From contig NC_091140.1 of assembly GCF_041381155.1 (NCBI RefSeq), positions 21,604,864-21,668,863 of the forward strand: a stretch of 64,000 nt of DNA, written 5' to 3'. Each line of letters opens with the position of its first letter. Within the stretch, counting starts at the first letter, position 1. The translations under genes and the position numbers were made by a program. The notes under the pieces were generated by a model. That model searched no databases. It saw only the letters and a list, made by a program, of their open reading frames with translations, and was not told where the DNA came from. This document shows, piece by piece, positions 58,059 through 64,000 of this stretch. This stretch comes from Argopecten irradians. Its lineage: Eukaryota; Mollusca; Bivalvia; Pectinida; Pectinidae.

Positions 58059-58305
58059 ATTGAACATAATTGGTGTTTAATCATAGTACCCATATAATTG
58101 TGCTACATTAATACAAAAATAAATATGAAATAATTTTATTTGTTCCTTTTGGTGGCACTGTAATCAATTACATCACTCCATATACATAAAGTACATAGTG
58201 CCATGGAATTTTTAATATTTTCATAATTATCTTGTATTAGATAAGAAGCTCTAACTTTTCAATGTGGTAATGGTTTAAAGTAAGTAACTTTTGTATCTGT
58301 TTACA
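58059..58305. mobile_element. MITE with TTAAAGATGC termini, partial copy 3
   Basis: AATTGGTGTTTAATC, TTTTGGTGGCACTGTAATCA, AGCTCTAACTTTTCAATG and AAAGTAAGTAACTTTTGT match the interior of 3238-3599 in the same order. Both termini are missing. Confidence 0.7.
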
Positions 58306-58328
58306 CAGTTAGTCAGGGAATTATTATA

Positions 58329-58528
58329 TATTCTGTATTTAATAGCATATTACAGAGTTATCTCCCTTTGAGGGTAGGTATTGATTGTTACTTCATGTGA
58401 TCACCGTTGTTACATCATACTTTTCGGAGAAAACAACGTGAATTGTGTTCACAAAAAAATTAGGTCACAAGTCGTACAGGTACCTACCCTCGAGGGAGCT
58501 AACACTGTAATCTGTAAAGACAGAATAT
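58329..58528. mobile_element. MITE of the gagttatctccctt class, 200 bp
   Basis: TATTCTGT...TTACAGAGTTATCTCCCTT...GGTAGGTA at the left is complementary to TACCTACC...GAGGGAGCTAACACTGTAA...ACAGAATA at the right. The terminal repeats are about 50 bp. Confidence 0.75.
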
Positions 58529-59218
58529 TCAATAACAGATCTAACAATTTTCTTTTTTGTTGATAAATCAAAGGCCAGATAAGCAAACAAATGCAAACAA
58601 AACATAAGCACACAAATGCTTTTTTGACAGATCAAATTCCTTAACTTCCAGCACCGCAGCCATAACCTAAATGGAATACAATGCCGGTGTTGGTTAAAAG
58701 CATCACACATTTGTATTGTTTCACTAAACTCCTTCTCAAGATGAGGGAAAGGGCACTGTAGTGGGAGGGGTGCTAAATTCGGCAAATATGGTAAGCGCTA
58801 TCATTTTTGCATTATGCTTGCTATTTTGTTTTATTTCATATTTTTTTTTTTTTTTTTTTGCTAAGAAATTATAATTCAAAATTTGATAAAAAATAAATAA
58901 ACATAAGACTTATTTCTCAAATTTACGTACACGTACTGAGATAAATTTTGCAGCCTTGTAGGCCTACCTGTAAAAATCAGATAAGATATTTGACAAAATT
59001 AGTTCCAGAAAATGACCTTGAAGTTATTAGATTTCAAAATACAACAAGTGATATCAGCGTCATGAACGTACTGTATAAACGGCTTGGCGTGAAATAAACA
59101 GGTTACGATATAAAATCATGGCCTGAACAGAAGGATTCAAAGAACAATAACACTTATCAATATAATGACTTGTCGTCACCACAAAGACCACGGTAAAATG
59201 GCGGAAGGTGAACTTACC

Positions 59219-59310
59219 GACTTGTCCCTTGTCAGAATCAAACACTAAAATTGACGGTTTTCATAGACGTAGTTGTCATGGAAACATTTCAACCGCTCCG
59301 TCTTATAGAC
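59219..59310 (-). promoter_or_regulatory. Possible 5' non-coding exon and promoter of gene C
   Basis: On the minus strand AAGTCG|GTAAGT gives a good donor at 59218/59217. The exon before it has no ATG frame running into the intron, as expected for 5' UTR. GTTGTCATGGAAAC (about 59272-59285) resembles an RFX X-box. If joined to 51329, the intron would span the whole 46-bp minisatellite. This is inference only. Confidence 0.3.
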
Positions 59311-60180
59311 GTTGTAAGGTTAAGAATAATGTTTAACGCGAAGAACTTGGGGAAGTATCCATCAACAGACAAAATTCAGACAAGACTTCGACCTCACCTT
59401 CCCTCTCCTGCTGACCTATAAACATGTTAAGTCATTGAACGACCTTGCCCTTTCACCTTTCGTTTCACGTTATGCTCTACTTCTTTGTCCTTATGCCCTT
59501 TGTTTTGGTTCTAGTTATTGCCTTCTTTCGCTGTAAATCAATAAATGCCTGCATGAGCAATGAAACAAAGGCCTTAATTAGATGATAACACAAGTTTATT
59601 ATTGGTTAACAAAGTAGAATGAGAGTTAGATCGGCTATGTACATTGACCCTTTCATCCGTGACATGTCAAGCCGCACTTACCGGAAGTGTATTGAAATCG
59701 ATTGACTGTTTTAATATTGCGAATTCTCACTTTACGAACATACGGAAATTAATAAATTTAATTGTTCACAAATAGTATTTTCACCTATCAAGAAATAGCA
59801 AATCCCAAGCATAGAAGAATAGCTAGAGTTTATTCATTTTCAATTTCGAAAAGAATAAATGTAATAATGATATAAATATCAATTTCTACTCTAGCCTTGC
59901 ACAAGTCCGTTTGTGAGTCATTTTCTTATCTTACTATGTTATTTATCAATCTAATTAAAATTAGACTTGTCATTCCGTTCTTCTACTATGCTCAATATTT
60001 GTAAATAACGAGTCAACTTTTATTATGTATACTTTAATGCCTTTAAGGGTCTCAATATTTCTATTGATTATGGATATTTCTTTTTCTTTAAAACATTTCA
60101 AAACCTATATAATTTTTAATATAAATTGTTTGGAAACACATTTTTATAGCCTGATCATAATAAAGAAAAGTTACATCAAT

Positions 60181-60408
60181 GTATATCATTATTCAGACTA
60201 TTTGATGAAATATTTTTTAAATATGTTTTAATGTATTATTTCATTGGCGTTTCGTTGATTATAAGGGATTCTTTTTCCAAATCAATACACAATAGTATAT
60301 CATTATTCAGACTATTTGATGAAATATTTTTTAAATACGTTTTAATGTATTATTTCATTGGCGTTTCGTTGATTATAAGGGATTCTTTTTCCAAATCAAT
60401 ACACAATA
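60181..60408. repeat. 114-bp tandem duplication
   Basis: GTATATCATTATTCAGACTA at 60181 recurs at 60295. The two copies are almost identical through CCAAATCAATACACAATA. It is AT-rich and non-coding. Confidence 0.9.
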
Positions 60409-60642
60409 TAAATGTGAATTTCTATTGTGATATCACATTAACGTTGGCTTTTCACATCAATCTAAGATTTTTTTTAATATTGTCAATTTAAAAAATACAG
60501 TAAAGCTGAGAAATAATAATTCTGTTCGATAATTGAATGTTCATTTTTTCTGAATGAAAAAAGTTTAACCAGAAAGATAAGATATGATTTAACTTCCAGG
60601 ACGATTAAAGATGTATCAGGTTTGGGAGATAGGAGGAATGCA

Positions 60643-61075
60643 GTAGTACTTGTGGGAGTTAATTCAGCCTCTGATATGGGATTCAAACTTGCAACTCAGA
60701 GGTGGAGGGCCTAAATTGTGGTAATTATGTATTAATTGACTGCATGCACCATGATCTGCACTAATGCATGTAATTGTGGTTCAATAATTTGTAGATCTAT
60801 GTCATTTTTGATTTGAAGCAGTATGAAAATAACTGTTGGACCAGAGTCCTTCAACAAAAGAGGTAATAACCTCAAATGAAGTATATTTTTTTTTCTTTCA
60901 CTCTAAAGTAATGGCAACCTCCGAGTCTGAGATCGAAATGGCAACCTCTGAGTCTAAGATTGAAATCCCGACTTCTAATTTTATTTCGCAGCAAAATGGG
61001 GAAAAAAATTAGGGTTGTGGTAAAAAATTAGGGTCGGTCAGGTAACCCTAAACAGACATTATTTTGGCCTAATAA
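60643..61075. repeat. Fragments of dispersed repeats
   Basis: 60660-60712 (GGGATTCAAACTTGC, CAGAGGTGGAGGGCC) matches the end of the SINE-like repeat at 30370-30560. 60990-61075 (AAATTAGGGTCGGTCAGGT, TTTTGGCCTAATA) resembles one end of the MITE at 32804-33201. Confidence 0.55.
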
Positions 61076-61547
61076 AGCAGTTCAACTTTCAAAACTCTTT
61101 CACATCCACCCTTAAATTGAATCTAAATTCATATTGACGCCAGACTAATTATAACCATAATTACTTATTTACACATATACCTGAATTAAAGATAAGTACC
61201 TTTTTTATTCCAGATTATTAAATTTGGATGCTTTTTAAATTTCATTCAGATGTTTGATTAAATGGTGTTCAGAATTAAAATTTAAAAAATGAACAACACT
61301 AAAATTTAAGCATTTATTTTATTAAAAAATGGAATTTGTTATGCAATAACATTTTCTTAATGTATATAATAATACAACAATAACAGCTGTACTGGTAAAA
61401 GAACCAACCATAATGTCCCTTTCCAATAAGTTTATTATAATTATTCATATAAGTTAATGTTCAGACACTCATCATTAAAGACCTACAGTTGATTGCACTT
61501 ATAGTTACTACACTACACTTGTGATAAGTACACAGTAGTGTAGTATA

Positions 61548-61654
61548 CAGGGAAATGGCACGAAAAATTGTAACCAACAGTATACATATATATATTATAG
61601 TTACTATAATATATATTTATACTGTTGGTTAAAAATTTTCGTGCCAGGTCCCTG
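61548..61654. repeat. About 107-bp hairpin
   Basis: CAGGGAAATGGCACGAAAAA...CCAACAGTATA pairs with TATACTGTTGG...TTTTCGTGCC...TCCCTG around an AT-only centre. The arms are about 37 bp. It may be a small foldback element. Confidence 0.75.
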
Positions 61655-63108
61655 TGGCGTAGTAGTCTCTAACCATCGTTGTGTGCAAGTTTCATGAAAA
61701 AAGTCAGATGGTCTTATCTCTTTATCTATATAATGTTTTATTACAGTACAGCATGATATTTTTGTGTGTACTTTCTTTCATTAATTTACTATTATATAAT
61801 TAATTCTCCATTGTGTGCTCTTTTTTGTTTGCTTATTTTTTTTTCTTTTCATTGCTGAACGAGAAGAAAAGTAAATAAATCTGTATGGTGAATTACTGAA
61901 GTATGATGTCACTACAGAGATATTAAAGAAGAATATCAATTGCTAAGAAAGCCTCCCATATCTAAAATCTGTTCCATATTAAATAAAAATATTTCATTTC
62001 CAGTGAATGTCTTAAATGTTCATGGATATCATTTCTATGGTTACCATGCAGGACCCAACTCACACCTGTAAATAAACACCAGGTGCAACTTTCAGTCCCG
62101 ACAGCAAAAATAAATTGCTCTAAGCTTAATATACTAAAATACTATGAAAGTTCAAAGTTCTAAACCAAACTGTTAAAATACCACGAGTCATTATAATGTA
62201 TTACATCATGGTCAATACAATAACATGATGACATATGAGTTTATGCAGTAAATTGTTTGTTATGTACAATAGGAATGAATGTGATTAAAATGAACAATTA
62301 ACATGTATGATGTCATGTTTACATATATATACATCTGTATAATGACATTTACATACAAGCAGCACCAGATTATTGCCACATTTGATGGCACATCATTATC
62401 AACTTGTAATACAATGCTTAAGTAATAAGGATAATTCCTCTTAGTACAAGTATAGAAGTATAACTAATGCTATGGTATATAACTTGGAAATACAACACTA
62501 TTAAGGTGTTTTAAACGAATTACCAATGTAATAATTTAAAGCAAGATATTTATACATTGCAATAGCAATGTGTACAATGGGGTGCAAAATCAAAATTCAC
62601 ATACATGTACCTTGTACATTGTACACCTACCTGTTAAATTTTCAGGTGCACAATTTAAGAATTTTTTAAGGATTTACATTTATCATTTTTATCAAAAGAT
62701 GAATATTTAGTATTGACTGATTCACATCAATACAGATTTAAGGCAGTTCATCTTCTTTTGGTCATCTATCATACAATGCTATTTGTCAACAATCTTTAGA
62801 ATTGACTGATTGCCAGGCAGTAATTGTAGCCACACTTGTACTCGCAAACATATATGTACCTATACAATGTCCGCACAAATGTTATAGCATACACAATACA
62901 AAAAGCAAAAGTGATGTGCGGTTTGATTGACAGCTGGCGATCCATCAAATGCAAATAATTGTCATATATTGCATTAAAGGTTTAATGGAGATGTTTATAC
63001 AAATAAGCTTTATATACAATATTCCAGCAGTGAAGTTTGAGCCGCTACAATATTATTAGGAAGACAAATTCATTTTGTGCTCTATTATAATAGCTCTTAC
63101 ACACCAAA
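61655..63108. other. Non-coding AT-rich stretch
   Basis: Nothing is recognised on either strand. Confidence 0.45.
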
Positions 63109-63282
63109 TTCTATCTTTTCATATCAAAAGAGTTATCTGCTCTTACAATTAGGTATTGATTGTCGAATCATGTGTTTGTGATTGTAACTTCATATTTTTT
63201 AGAGAAAACAAAAATAATGACGTCACAATTGATACCTTCTTGCAAGGGAGATAACTCTGAAATATGAAAAGACGAAATAGAA
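63109..63282. mobile_element. MITE of the gagttatctccctt class, 174 bp
   Basis: TTCTATCTTTTCATAT...AGAGTTATCTGCTCT is complementary to AGGGAGATAACTCT...ATATGAAAAGACGAAATAGAA. The interior shares TAGGTATTGATTGT and AGAGAAAACAA with 58329-58528. It also carries TGACGTCA. Confidence 0.75.
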
Positions 63283-64000
63283 ACAAGATCACTGTGCCAA
63301 TAACAAATAGAAACCTACAGAATTAACTACCTGCATGCTTATTAATCAACATGAATTAACATAAAATTAGAGCAAAATAAAATATCAAATTTAACACCAA
63401 CAAAGATGATGTATAATTCCTAACATTCTGGGACTAATAGTTCAACCAATATTTCAATAATTAATTTAAAGTATAAGCTAACCACTGTTTAATAATTAAT
63501 TTGAAACTGTACGTAATGTACAATAAATTTTACAAACTTTTATGACAGCCTATAGATGTTTTCAGAAATCTCAGATTGTAGAAACTTCATCTGCTCATAA
63601 ACAGGAATAAATGTACAGGATTTGAAAAGCGTAACAAGATTTTCACTATACATGTTTTCAAAAATTATCTATGCTGTGGATATCACTTTTTGTTGGAAAT
63701 GAAGCCTTACACAAGCTAATGTGGACCATATGTTTTCAACTTTCACTAAAACATTATTCATAAACTTTTTACTGCTATTGATAATAGCTCAATGCTTAAA
63801 CAAACTACAAATATACATTAATTAAGATCACTAGGCCAATTTTATGGCACATCAGTCCTTTTAACATCATTATCAGTACAATATAAAATAATCTCAGGCG
63901 GCATTCCTGGTACAGCAACCAGCTGTAATGGTGATAGGGATGATTTGTGATGATACAATACAATTGATTTCTCTGCCACTACCACTGTTATTAGTGGATC
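63283..64000. other. Non-coding AT-rich stretch at the window end
   Basis: Nothing is recognised. Confidence 0.4.

Noticed and set aside
59202-59252. Small plus-strand frame beginning ATGGCGGAAGG
   Set aside because: Good start context but only 16 codons and no splice extension. The minus-strand donor at the same place is a more coherent reading.

Overview
This is a window of animal genomic DNA, most likely from a bivalve mollusc. The reasons are AT-rich, intron-rich genes, bivalve-type dispersed repeats (elements ending in a 'gggcctcttgtt'-like tail, 'gagttatctccctt' miniature transposons, tRNA-derived SINEs) and large tandem arrays. The species is inferred from style, not proven.

Layout: 1-5.9 kb is repeats only: palindromic tandem repeats, small inverted-repeat elements, a LINE tail and a 51-bp minisatellite. 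6.06-30.94 kb (+) is one 17-exon gene for the mitochondrial translation GTPase GUF1 (EF4/LepA family). All splice phases join into an ORF of about 667 codons. Its fourth intron is 12.6 kb and holds about 15 copies of a 521-bp satellite. Exons 12 and 14 have partial tandem duplications at their 3' ends, and one intron uses a GC donor.

31.5-51.3 kb holds three related genes. Gene A (-, 35.85-33.40 kb) has a THAP zinc finger. Gene B (+, 36.10-42.79 kb) has a Crypton-type tyrosine-recombinase-derived domain (DUF3504-like). Gene C (-, 51.30-48.99 kb) ends in C2H2 zinc fingers. All three share an acidic, serine-rich region carrying repeated IKEEP (SUMO-consensus) motifs. B and C also share a short N-terminal module containing SLCQEKY. 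A and B are head to head across 254 bp, and a 298-bp tract is about 98% identical between them in inverted orientation. The group looks like a local family of candidate chromatin or transcription factors that have exchanged DNA-binding heads over a common tail. This is the most interesting content.

51.4-57.7 kb is a minisatellite of about 137 copies of 46 bp, just upstream of gene C and probably inside its 5' UTR intron. 57.7-64 kb has no recognisable coding gene, only small inverted-repeat elements and a possible promoter or 5' exon for gene C near 59.2 kb.
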